Shown piece by piece: positions 12,605 to 20,665 of a DNA stretch of 21,831 nt; position 1 is the stretch's first letter, and each line of letters starts with the position of its first letter. A program made the position numbers and the translations under genes. The stretch is from the IMG/VR virus record IMGVR_UViG_3300005253_000074, positions 1 to 21,831 of that record; one strand, 5' to 3'. Source of the stretch: a virus. The notes under the pieces were generated by a model. It did no database searches. It saw only the letters and a program-made list of their open reading frames with translations, and had not been told where the DNA came from.

Positions 12605-12759
12605 AAGATCAAGGGGCCTGTCCCGAATGGCTCCCCACCCTTCTCCTGGCCAGAAGAATGGGAGTAATGCCATCCGTGGTAGAGGAGGAGCCTCTGGAGT
12701 GGGTGGCTCGGCTGCATGAATTGCACTATCAAGAGAGCAAGCAGGAGATAACCCTATGA
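12290..12759 (+). CDS. Tail assembly chaperone GT fusion via -1 frameshift at 12547-12553
   Basis: The first 88 codons are read in frame 0 to AAA at 12551-12553. After a -1 slip the next codon is AGC at 12553, and reading continues for 68 residues to TGA at 12757-12759, giving 156 aa. The T-part is open with no good independent ribosome site near its first possible start (GTG 12565). Its stop overlaps the tape-measure ATG as ATGA. This G/GT arrangement is conserved in long-tailed phages, where the G to GT ratio matters for tail assembly. Confidence 0.75.
12547..12553 (+). other. -1 ribosomal slippery site CCCAAAA
   Basis: The heptamer fits X-XXY-YYZ with X=C and Y=A, and lies between the G and T frames about 50 nt before the G stop codon. 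No strong downstream stimulator hairpin is obvious to the eye. Confidence 0.75.
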
Positions 12760-14357
12760 CCTCTATACGTCGCCTGGAAATTCGGGTTGACCAGACCGGC
12801 AGCGCCAAGGCCGGAATTAGAAGTATCGCAGGCTCTGTCGGGAGCATTGCAAGAGTTGGTATGGTCGCGGGTGCTGCTGCTATTGGCGGAGTTGCCCTCC
12901 TTTCCGGCGCAGTTCTGGGTCTCGGCTCAAGACTTACTAAACTTGGCGGAAGCGCCGAGGAGATGCAAGCGAAGTTCGATGTTGTCTTTGGGGAGTCCGC
13001 TCCTGAAGCCACCCGGCAATTAAATGCGTTCGGCTTTGCTGTAGGCCGTAATAAATTCGCTTTGATGGGGATGGCTTCGACACTGCAAGATACCTTTGTT
13101 CCGCTGGGCTTTGCCAGGGAAAAAGCGGCAGACATGTCCGTAGCTGTGACTAAACTCGCGGTGGATGTCGGGAGTTTTAACAATACTCTTGCTCCCGATG
13201 TCATGGAGGACTTTCAATCTGCCATTGTAGGCAATCACGAAACTGTCAGGAAGTACGGTATTATCATCCTTCAAACAACTCTCGATCAGGAACTCTTAAA
13301 TATGGGTATTGAGGGTGGTGTTAAGGTAGCTACTGAGATGGAGAAGGTTCAGGCTCGCCTTAATATAATTTATGCCGGAACCACTGATGCTCAGGGAGAT
13401 GCAATAGCAACAGCGGGAAGTTGGACTAATCAAATGTTGGCCCTGAACGAGTCTTTTACAGAAGGGGCAACGGAGATGGGATTATTCCTGAATGAGTCCT
13501 TGCTCCCCCTACTCAGTGAGTTTTCTCCCTGGGTGAAGGACTTGATGCCAAAAGCGGTAGAAATATTTAAGGAGTTTGCATTGAACCTGGCCGGGACAGT
13601 TTTTCCGGCGATGGACCTGGTAAAAGATGCTGTTGTCAGGATTGCAGAGGCTTTTGGCGCTCAAACAGAAGGCGTCTCCTCAGCAGATGTTGTTATGAGA
13701 GCTTTCGAGATGTCTTTGGGCGCTCTCGTTACGGCCCTTCAGTTGACAGCGCTTGCCTTTCAGGCGATGGCCGCCCTGGTAGAGGGTGCTATTGTTTTAT
13801 GGGGGGATATAAACAGGGCAGTAGCCAGGGCGGGGGTCACTCTTGGAATGATTGAAACAATCACTTTCCATGCCCTATCGGTGGCCATAGAGTCTATACG
13901 ACATGCTGTTGGTACACTTACTCTCCATTGGGATAACATGAAAAGGGCAGCATTGCAAGTTGCTGCGATCTCTTTACATGGATTGCTCGGCGGAATAAAC
14001 TCTATACGACGCGCTCTGGATAGAGTTATTGGTTATTGGGATAGAATGAAAGATGCAGCACGCCGTGCCATTGATGCTATTCCTGAATGGCTGAGACCGG
14101 GTTCTCCCACTCCATTTGAAGTAGGATTAAAAGGTATTGCCCAGGCTGCCAAAGATATTGATCTAAGCATGGGAATGGCGGGAATGGGAAAAGGAAAGAG
14201 AGGCCCAATGGCCGAGGCTGGTAGAGGTGGTGGAACTATTGTTAACGTAAATCTCACATATTCTCCGGCTATAAGTCTGGCAGATCGCTACGAGCTACAA
14301 GAGAAACTAACTCCCTTTATCATGGGAGCATTAAGAACGGCAGGGGTTACTCCATGA
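12756..14357 (+). CDS. Tape measure protein
   Basis: The protein has 533 aa. The N-terminus is typical: a basic start, then hydrophobic Gly/Ala helices (about 25-65), then LGGSAEEMQAKFDVVFG. The centre has more hydrophobic helices, and two related helical units (SIRHAVGTLTLHWDNMKRAA and SIRRALDRVIGYWDRMKDAA, about 375-430) repeat. The C-terminus is Gly-rich with a final strand-helix. At about 0.15 nm per residue it predicts a tail of roughly 80 nm. Placement after G/GT and before the hub gene is standard. The gene overlaps both neighbours by ATGA. Confidence 0.85.
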   Translation: MTSIRRLEIRVDQTGSAKAGIRSIAGSVGSIARVGMVAGAAAIGGVALLSGAVLGLGSRLTKLGGSAEEMQAKFDVVFGESAPEATRQLNAFGFAVGRNKFALMGMASTLQDTFVPLGFAREKAADMSVAVTKLAVDVGSFNNTLAPDVMEDFQSAIVGNHETVRKYGIIILQTTLDQELLNMGIEGGVKVATEMEKVQARLNIIYAGTTDAQGDAIATAGSWTNQMLALNESFTEGATEMGLFLNESLLPLLSEFSPWVKDLMPKAVEIFKEFALNLAGTVFPAMDLVKDAVVRIAEAFGAQTEGVSSADVVMRAFEMSLGALVTALQLTALAFQAMAALVEGAIVLWGDINRAVARAGVTLGMIETITFHALSVAIESIRHAVGTLTLHWDNMKRAALQVAAISLHGLLGGINSIRRALDRVIGYWDRMKDAARRAIDAIPEWLRPGSPTPFEVGLKGIAQAAKDIDLSMGMAGMGKGKRGPMAEAGRGGGTIVNVNLTYSPAISLADRYELQEKLTPFIMGALRTAGVTP

Positions 14358-16270
14358 GTTTGTACGGGAGCTTTAAGTACGGAACCGATGTAAAGTACGG
14401 AGTTGGCGTAACTACAGGCAATCTTCTGTGGTCATTTATCGTGCTGTGGGATGGAGTTTGGTGGAGTCCCAATGAGGCTTATCGGCGAATGACCAACTTG
14501 ACTGTTAAAAGAGGCCGGCAAAATATGCTGGCTGCTGGAGGTGGAGGTCTTGAGTCTTTTGGAGTCGGTGAGGTTGTTGGTATATTTGACAATGAGGACG
14601 GCAGGTTCGATCCCTTTAATATAGACAGTCCCTTGTATCCAAACGTTTCTCCTGGTAAGTTTGTGAGAATAGCAGTTAGAGATGATAGCACGGGAACTGA
14701 CTATGGTGTGATGAGAGGGATTATTGCCGACATTCAACCAATAAGACAGGGAACCAAGGACACTGTTCGGATCGTTGTTCGCGATGGCTTGCAATGGCTA
14801 AAGGATAAGGTGGTTAACCTTGGCTTGCAGCAGAACGTTTTCAAGGATACGATCTTCCTCATACTTACTGCCAAGGCAGACTGGCCCGATGAGTGGCCGA
14901 GAGGCTTTGGTGTTGACGCCGCAAATCACATCTATTACTGGGCATGGAACCAGGGGGGCTACGAGGCAATGGATGAGTGGAACCGGGCTGAATGGGCAGT
15001 AACATTTCATAGCCGGGGAGGAAATCTTCTCTGGTTTCCCCGTACCTATAGCCAGATAAACACCTATAATATCTCTCAGGATGAGCTATTGACTGACATA
15101 GGCAGGTCTCTGCCCTGGGAGAACGTTAGAACTACTGTCAAGACGTTAGCTTCTCCTATGATATTGGATACCATCAATGATATTCTCTGGCAACTTCAGA
15201 CTGTTCCTGCTATTTTGGATGGAGCAACTTTCTTTATTGAGCCTATCTTCAAATGGCAGGAATGGCGACCTGCCGGGTTTAATATAACATTTGGCTTTAC
15301 TGTCAATGCTCAGGCCGATGGCGGCGGAGCAGACCTTAGTGGGGATTGCGTTTTAGTAAATGATAGCGATATTGGCGACGGGGCAAGACTCTGGCTTACC
15401 AATAATAGTGGCACCGATGGTTTTATTACTGATTTTAGAGCCACGGGAGACGCTATTTATGCTCCATCAGAAGATATTAGGGTAGTAGAAGACGCGGCGG
15501 CCCAGGCTGAGTTTGGGTCGCGGACTTTAGTGAATACTTCTCGATGGGTAGCAGATACTGAGTATGCTCAAACCCTGTCGGCCTGGCTGTTAGATAATTT
15601 GAAGGCCCCCAACACGTTTCCTGTTATTCAGATGGAGGACAGATTACTCAATCAATTTGGTCCCGATCTCTATGACAAGATTATACTAAGGGTCCCTAAA
15701 CTAAAACTCAGGAAAGTCTTCAGGGTCGGGAACATCGAGCACCAATGGTTAAGCGAGAACGGGCAGGGGGTTAAGACCACAATGCAATTGGAGTCTTACC
15801 TGATAGAAGATATTGAGACTCGCGACGAAATCCATAATGGCTGTTTGCTTTCTCACACTGGCGCGCAAAGCATCCCCAATGACACCAATACGGACATTGA
15901 CTTTGCACAGGAACTCTTTGATAGAGGCGGATACCACACCGGGGCGGGCGGGGACATAGTTATTCCTCTTGGTCTGGAGGGTTATTATCGTATCTTGATT
16001 TCTGTTCGATGGGAGGCTAATGCTACGGGACAGAGGATAATTTTATTGCGGCGTAGTGGTACAACCCTGGCCAGCGCGACCCAGGTACCGCCTGTATCAG
16101 TACCGCCTGTAGCGATTGACCTTACACAGCACCTTGAGATAACTCTATACGTAGCCGCTGCCGACTCTCTCTCGGTATCCGTTTACCAGAATTCCGGTGG
16201 GGCCTTGGACATAGAGCATGAAGACACACCTTATACGCCGTTGTTCGGCGCACAATTCTTGGGAGCTTAA
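14354..16270 (+). CDS. Tail hub / distal tail protein with C-terminal jelly-roll-like domain
   Basis: The protein has 638 aa. The first about 120 residues (tyrosine-rich start, VKRGRQN, FDNEDGRFDPFN, GKFVRIAVRD, IIADIQP) look like the distal-tail or hub fold found in minor tail proteins that define a local coordinate frame, as in Dit/Tal. The middle is large and beta-rich. Residues about 495-638 form a separate beta-sandwich like a C1q/TNF receptor-binding domain, ending TPYTPLFGAQFLG, and this part is paralogous to the next gene. It is likely the central baseplate protein carrying a receptor-binding head. Confidence 0.7.
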   Translation: MSLYGSFKYGTDVKYGVGVTTGNLLWSFIVLWDGVWWSPNEAYRRMTNLTVKRGRQNMLAAGGGGLESFGVGEVVGIFDNEDGRFDPFNIDSPLYPNVSPGKFVRIAVRDDSTGTDYGVMRGIIADIQPIRQGTKDTVRIVVRDGLQWLKDKVVNLGLQQNVFKDTIFLILTAKADWPDEWPRGFGVDAANHIYYWAWNQGGYEAMDEWNRAEWAVTFHSRGGNLLWFPRTYSQINTYNISQDELLTDIGRSLPWENVRTTVKTLASPMILDTINDILWQLQTVPAILDGATFFIEPIFKWQEWRPAGFNITFGFTVNAQADGGGADLSGDCVLVNDSDIGDGARLWLTNNSGTDGFITDFRATGDAIYAPSEDIRVVEDAAAQAEFGSRTLVNTSRWVADTEYAQTLSAWLLDNLKAPNTFPVIQMEDRLLNQFGPDLYDKIILRVPKLKLRKVFRVGNIEHQWLSENGQGVKTTMQLESYLIEDIETRDEIHNGCLLSHTGAQSIPNDTNTDIDFAQELFDRGGYHTGAGGDIVIPLGLEGYYRILISVRWEANATGQRIILLRRSGTTLASATQVPPVSVPPVAIDLTQHLEITLYVAAADSLSVSVYQNSGGALDIEHEDTPYTPLFGAQFLGA

Positions 16271-16272
16271 AT

Positions 16273-16713
16273 ATGTTAGCATATCAGGGAGTACTATTGA
16301 CTCGATCTACATCGCAAACTATCTCCAACGACACAGAGACTACTGTTTCTTGGACCGCAGAGAAGCATGATGTTGGAGCATACCATGAGTCCTCGCAACC
16401 AACCTGGATACTGGTTCCTACTGACCTCGGAGGCACATACAATATTTATGCTTCGATTAACTGGGAAGCACACGCTGTAGGCTATCGGTGGATTAAGATT
16501 CTTGTAAACGATGTAGTGATTACGGAGAATATTCGATCCACATACCCCACCTACGAGATGACACAGTTTGTAAGCGTTCCCTGGCTTCTGGTGGAGGGTG
16601 ACGTAATAACGATTAAAGTGTATCAGGCTTCTGGTGGAGACCTTGACATTGTAAGATATGACGCTTACACCCCCTTATTTGGTATTGACTTAATGGGGAA
16701 TATAGAGATATAG
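16273..16713 (+). CDS. Small receptor-binding-like protein, paralogue of the hub C-terminus
   Basis: The protein has 146 aa. Its whole length aligns with the last about 145 residues of the hub protein: SxTISNDTxT near the start, a WEA motif (WEAHAVG against WEANATG), VYQASGGDLDI against VYQNSGGALDI, and a TPLFG ending. Start ATG lies 2 nt after the hub stop. It is therefore a free-standing copy of the same jelly-roll-like domain, probably a trimeric tail-tip or fibre-end protein that binds host surface polymers. Confidence 0.7.
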   Translation: MLAYQGVLLTRSTSQTISNDTETTVSWTAEKHDVGAYHESSQPTWILVPTDLGGTYNIYASINWEAHAVGYRWIKILVNDVVITENIRSTYPTYEMTQFVSVPWLLVEGDVITIKVYQASGGDLDIVRYDAYTPLFGIDLMGNIEI

Positions 16714-16728
16714 GTTAAAGGTGAAAAA

Positions 16729-17334
16729 GTGAGTACAGATTATCCCGGAGCATTAGACTCCTACGCTGATAAGGTAGACGGGGTAGACGACGTATTAGCT
16801 GCCCACATAAATAACCCCCAGGATGCAATCGAAGCAATAGAGGCAGAACTTGGCACTGACCCTGCCGGTACTTTTGCGACAGTTAAGCTGAGATTGGAGA
16901 AGGCTTACGGCTCATGTTATGGGAATGACCTGGCATGGGCGCAGGCTGCTGCTGTACAGAATACCTGGTACGATGTCTCCGATGCTGCTATAGTTGATGG
17001 GGAACTCTACAAGACTACTCATGACGGCAATGGAAAATTAACTGTTGCTGGCGCAGGGAAGTATTCAGCGGATTGGTCTGGTGCTTTTGAGGCGGACGCA
17101 GCAAATGTACATGTGGAGATAACGTTTTCTGTGAACGGAACTGAGGTAGCTGGAGGAACAAACGACTTTGAGACCAAAGCAGCAGACAGAGAAGAAAGTT
17201 GTGCTGGTAATGCTATTTTAAGTTTAGCAGCCAACGATACAGTAAACGTTTCTTTTCGGACAACCGATGTAGGCACTCCAGATTTAGCTATTGACCACTT
17301 AATGCTAAGACTGGTTCAACTGAGAGGTACTTAA
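16729..17334 (+). CDS. Tail fibre protein with shared N-terminal attachment module
   Basis: The protein has 201 aa and starts with GTG (16729), with AAAGG about 7 nt upstream. Residues 4-40 (YPGALDSYADKVDGVDDV, then INNPQDAIEAIEAEL) recur in the next gene and look like an attachment module with a short coiled coil for trimerisation. The rest is a beta-sandwich of C1q-like build ending DLAIDHLMLRLVQL. It is likely a short fibre whose C-terminal domain binds the host. Confidence 0.65.
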   Translation: MSTDYPGALDSYADKVDGVDDVLAAHINNPQDAIEAIEAELGTDPAGTFATVKLRLEKAYGSCYGNDLAWAQAAAVQNTWYDVSDAAIVDGELYKTTHDGNGKLTVAGAGKYSADWSGAFEADAANVHVEITFSVNGTEVAGGTNDFETKAADREESCAGNAILSLAANDTVNVSFRTTDVGTPDLAIDHLMLRLVQLRGT

Positions 17335-17335
17335 T

Positions 17336-18403
17336 ATGACAACTTTATATCCCGGAGCGCTAGACTCTTATTCTACCAAAGTGGATGGCGTCGATGATGT
17401 AATGGCAGAAGATATTAACGACCCCCAAGACGCAATTGAGGCGTTAGAGGCCCAACATCAAAAACGCAGTCTGCGTAAAATAAAGAACGGCTCTGGCGCG
17501 ACGGTAGCAGTTAATAAGATTGGCTATTTTGACGTGGCTGGAGATTTTAAGACGACGACGACAGCCAGTCTTTTAGCCTCTCCCTGGGCTGCTGTTATTA
17601 GTGGCGGAGCTAACAATACTCAAATCGTTGTGGGACAGGGTAGAGTTACTATCGAATTGACTGCTAATTGCTCTATCGGGGATTTTCTAATATCGTCAAC
17701 GACAGCGGGGAGGGCGGGAGTAGTAGCTGCATGGGAAGCTGCTGCACTTGCCGTGGCGTTAACTGCCAATACCAGTGGAGCAGGGGGCACTTGTGAAGCA
17801 ATGCTATTCCCCGAAATTGGCTTCTGGGTGGGCTTTGGTGTTGTTGTAGATGAAGTAAGGGCCAGAAACGGAGACCTCGCTCTTGGAGATACAGTTGGGG
17901 GAGGGGATGTTGACGTAAATATCAATGACGGGCAGTTTTTTGTTCAGGGTTCGGATGGTTCTATACATATTGGTGGAACCAGCCCAGGCAGGCCATTCAC
18001 AATAGAAAATGCGGACGGCTCTGGAAATTTAATTGTTTCAATTGTTTCAAGCCCAACAGGGGGAGGATTTTTTGATTTTTCAGATAGTCCGGGCGGACTT
18101 GGGCTTAATGGCGGTAGAATTGAATACGATCACAATACCGATAGGTTTGAGTTTATTACTAACGGCAGTGCTGCTGCAAAAATGACAATTGATTCGGTAG
18201 GCAGAGTCGGGCTTGGTACAGTCACACCACCCTCACGGCTTACTGTTGGGGCAGGCGCAATCGAAGGCAGCGAGATGACCGACCCCACTGCGGGTGCAGC
18301 TAATACCTATCGTATTTTTGCTGAAGATAACGGGGCGGGGAAAACAAGACTTATGGTCAGGTTTGCGAGTGGCGCGGCGCAACAAATCGCTATTGAGCCT
18401 TAA
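17336..18403 (+). CDS. Tail fibre protein, second copy of the attachment module
   Basis: The protein has 355 aa. It begins with the same module as its neighbour (YPGALDSYSTKVDGVDDV, then INDPQDAIEALEA). A beta-rich middle (GATVAVNKIGYFDVAGDFKT, GRVTIEL) follows, then a Gly-rich shaft and a C-terminal region with MTIDSVGRVGLGTVTPPSRLTV, a pattern common before tail-fibre tips and chaperone domains. The gene starts 1 nt after the preceding stop. The two fibres probably occupy equivalent sites on the tail tip and differ in receptor specificity. Confidence 0.65.
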   Translation: MTTLYPGALDSYSTKVDGVDDVMAEDINDPQDAIEALEAQHQKRSLRKIKNGSGATVAVNKIGYFDVAGDFKTTTTASLLASPWAAVISGGANNTQIVVGQGRVTIELTANCSIGDFLISSTTAGRAGVVAAWEAAALAVALTANTSGAGGTCEAMLFPEIGFWVGFGVVVDEVRARNGDLALGDTVGGGDVDVNINDGQFFVQGSDGSIHIGGTSPGRPFTIENADGSGNLIVSIVSSPTGGGFFDFSDSPGGLGLNGGRIEYDHNTDRFEFITNGSAAAKMTIDSVGRVGLGTVTPPSRLTVGAGAIEGSEMTDPTAGAANTYRIFAEDNGAGKTRLMVRFASGAAQQIAIEP

Positions 18404-18435
18404 ATCTAAAGACATTTAATGGGAGTGGCATAAAT

Positions 18436-18810
18436 ATGACTATGCATATGCTGACAATAAAAATACTTGAGATAGGAACCCGCCAAACCCCTCTCAGAAA
18501 CGTCGATATAATTATCAGTAACGGGACAGATCATTACCGGCTGGGAGTCGGCGGCTTGCCATTGGAGGGAGACTTACAATTGGAGCTTTATGAGCGCGAG
18601 GCGGAATTATGGCAAGCGGCCCAAATTGTGAGAAATCAGAAGACAACTGACGAAGTAAGACGAGTCTGCTATAATTCGCCTTTAGCCGGAGGATGGTCAA
18701 AGGATGAGTTCCAGGAGGCTTTTAACGAGAACTTCGGAGGGAAAAAGCAAAAACTGCGGCGAATTAAAGCTCTTCGGGACACAATCCGCGATGAGTGGCC
18801 AATTGCGTAG
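18436..18810 (+). CDS. Hypothetical 124-aa protein
   Basis: No family is recognised. The first half is predicted beta strands (LTIKILEIG, VDIIISNG, HYRLGVGG) and the second half is helical and basic (QIVRNQKTTDEVRRVCY, then KKQKLRRIKALRDTIRDEW). GGGAG lies about 11 nt before the first ATG; two further in-frame ATGs within five codons are possible. It lies between fibre and terminase genes, a place where regulatory or lysis genes can sit, but nothing here indicates either. Confidence 0.6.
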   Translation: MTMHMLTIKILEIGTRQTPLRNVDIIISNGTDHYRLGVGGLPLEGDLQLELYEREAELWQAAQIVRNQKTTDEVRRVCYNSPLAGGWSKDEFQEAFNENFGGKKQKLRRIKALRDTIRDEWPIA

Positions 18811-18840
18811 GCGTGTATAATACCCCGGAAGGAGGGCGAG

Positions 18841-19254
18841 ATGCCTGAAAAGCAGGGGCCCATCAAAGATAGTAGAGGTAAATGGGTCAAAGGTCAAAGC
18901 GGGAACCCCAAGGGTCGTCCTAAAGAGGGGGAAACGTTAACCGAGATACTTCGAGAATATGGAGCCGAGAAGATAGAACTTGGCGGCGAAACACTGTCAA
19001 TGAAGGCTCATCTTGCCAAAACGATTTACACGGCAATCACCCAGGGCTACAGGCTTGTTGAGGGTAAGAAAATCCCACTGAATAATGCTGCCTGGGCGAA
19101 GCTATTGGAGTGGCTCTATGACCGTGTAGATGGACGGCCCACAGAGAACCTACAGATTAGTAGCCCGGAGGTAGAGGTTACATCGGAAGACATGGCGGCG
19201 GCAGCAGCAGAGTTAGTCGAGTGGAGAAAGCATCGTGCAAAGACAAACTCCTAA
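18841..19254 (+). CDS. Small terminase subunit-like protein (KGQSGNPKGRP family, DUF5681-like)
   Basis: The protein has 137 aa. The N-terminal motif KGQSGNPKGRPKEG (about 17-30) is characteristic of the DUF5681-type proteins found just upstream of large terminases. A helical domain follows, and the acidic, Ala-rich C-terminus could contact the motor. GGAGGGCGAG precedes the ATG. The end overlaps the large terminase start by 20 nt. Role: recognising the packaging site and loading the large subunit. Confidence 0.75.
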   Translation: MPEKQGPIKDSRGKWVKGQSGNPKGRPKEGETLTEILREYGAEKIELGGETLSMKAHLAKTIYTAITQGYRLVEGKKIPLNNAAWAKLLEWLYDRVDGRPTENLQISSPEVEVTSEDMAAAAAELVEWRKHRAKTNS

Positions 19255-20662
19255 AATAGAGTGGTGTAAGTGCAACGAAGATGTGGCTTACTTCATTGAC
19301 AACTACGTTCAAATCTATGACGCCGTTGAGGGAGACTGGATTTCTTTTAATTTATGGCCTGTTCAGTTTGACGTGGTTGAAAAGCTAGAGAGTTCCTTGC
19401 TGTTGGTTATATTGAAGGCCAGACAGGAGGGATTGACCTGGCTGATCCTGTCTTACATTCTATGGTTAATGATCTTTCGACCTGTAGCAACGGCCCTATT
19501 ATTCAGCAGGAGGGACAGAGAGGCTGTATACATGCTTACTGGCCGCCTAAAGGAAATGTACAAGAGGCTTCCCCGGTGGATGCAGGCCCGGTCAATTCTC
19601 CAGGATAATGACCATGAGTGGCGGTTAAGCAATGGAAGTGAAGCAAGGGCCTTTCCAACAACAGCGGGCGATAGTTACACGGCCACAATAGTGCTGGTAG
19701 ATGAGGCGGACCTGGTTCCCGATCTCAATCAATTAATGAGAGCCGTGAAGCCCACTATAGATGCTGGGGGTAGAATGATCTTACTCAGTAGGGCAGACAA
19801 GAGTAAACCTGAGAGTGAATTCAAGAAGATTTATCGGGCCGCCAGACAGAAAATAACCAGTTGGTCGTCGATCTTCCTTCCCTGGTATGCCCGCCCCGAC
19901 CGAACAGATGAATGGTACGAAGCTCAGAAGGTGGATATTCAGGCCAGAACAGGGAGCCTGGATGATCTGTATGAGCAATATCCTGCGACTGACACAGAAG
20001 CCTTGTCCCCAAGAGTTTTGGATAAGCGCATTTCTCCTCTTTGGCTAGAGGCTTGCTTTTCAGAAAAAGAAGAAATCTTTCCGGTCAAAGCTCCGGCTAT
20101 ACCCGGCCTGGTTATCTATGAGGCTTATGTTTCCAATCAGGAGTATTGCATCGGTGCCGATCTGGCAGAGGGAAATCCCACGAGCAATGACAGCGCTCTT
20201 ACCGTAATAAGGAAAGATACGGGGGAAGAGGTTGCCAAACTTAGTGGGAAATATCAACCCTCTACATTCGCGGCCCATGTCGATGCAATAGGAATATATT
20301 ATGGTTTTGCTGCCGTAATGCCAGAACGAAACAATCATGGTCACGCTTTTATACTCTGGCTTCAGGATAATTCTCCATTGGAAATTCTGAGGGGGCATGA
20401 TGGCAAGCCGGGTTGGTTATCTTCATCAAAAGGGAAGACCATACTTTACGATGCAGGAGCGGATGCTTTCAGACATAAAGAGACCATGCTTCACACGTTT
20501 GAGACCTATACTCAATTAGCGTCCGTTGAGGGTTCCACACTGAGAGCGCCAGAAGGCTTGCCAGAAGATTTAGCAGATTCATACTGTCTCGTGTTGGCCG
20601 GCCTTCTTGCTCCTGGTGGGCTACATGTAGGAACCAATCCGATGGCAGGTTATCGAGGTTAA
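19235..20662 (+). CDS. terL: Terminase large subunit
   Basis: The protein has 475 aa from a GTG at 19235, with GGAG about 8 nt upstream. The ATPase domain shows the terminase form of Walker A (KARQEGLT, 61-68), Walker B VLVDEAD (153-159) with catalytic E157, and a coupling motif near LLSRADK (183-189). The RNase H-like nuclease follows, with D309 in IGADLAEG, E364 in PERNNHG and a third acidic position near DLADSY (about 451-456). It is the motor that cuts and pumps the genome into the head through the portal, which is encoded 3 nt downstream. Confidence 0.9.
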   Translation: MQRQTPKIEWCKCNEDVAYFIDNYVQIYDAVEGDWISFNLWPVQFDVVEKLESSLLLVILKARQEGLTWLILSYILWLMIFRPVATALLFSRRDREAVYMLTGRLKEMYKRLPRWMQARSILQDNDHEWRLSNGSEARAFPTTAGDSYTATIVLVDEADLVPDLNQLMRAVKPTIDAGGRMILLSRADKSKPESEFKKIYRAARQKITSWSSIFLPWYARPDRTDEWYEAQKVDIQARTGSLDDLYEQYPATDTEALSPRVLDKRISPLWLEACFSEKEEIFPVKAPAIPGLVIYEAYVSNQEYCIGADLAEGNPTSNDSALTVIRKDTGEEVAKLSGKYQPSTFAAHVDAIGIYYGFAAVMPERNNHGHAFILWLQDNSPLEILRGHDGKPGWLSSSKGKTILYDAGADAFRHKETMLHTFETYTQLASVEGSTLRAPEGLPEDLADSYCLVLAGLLAPGGLHVGTNPMAGYRG

Positions 20663-20665
20663 GAA

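Noticed and set aside
14597-14615. GGTTCGATCCC resembling a tRNA T-loop
   Set aside because: It lies inside the hub gene with no flanking stems; chance match.
18816-18821. TATAAT before the small terminase gene as a promoter
   Set aside because: No acceptable -35 at normal spacing and no TG extension in the right place; too weak to list as a feature.
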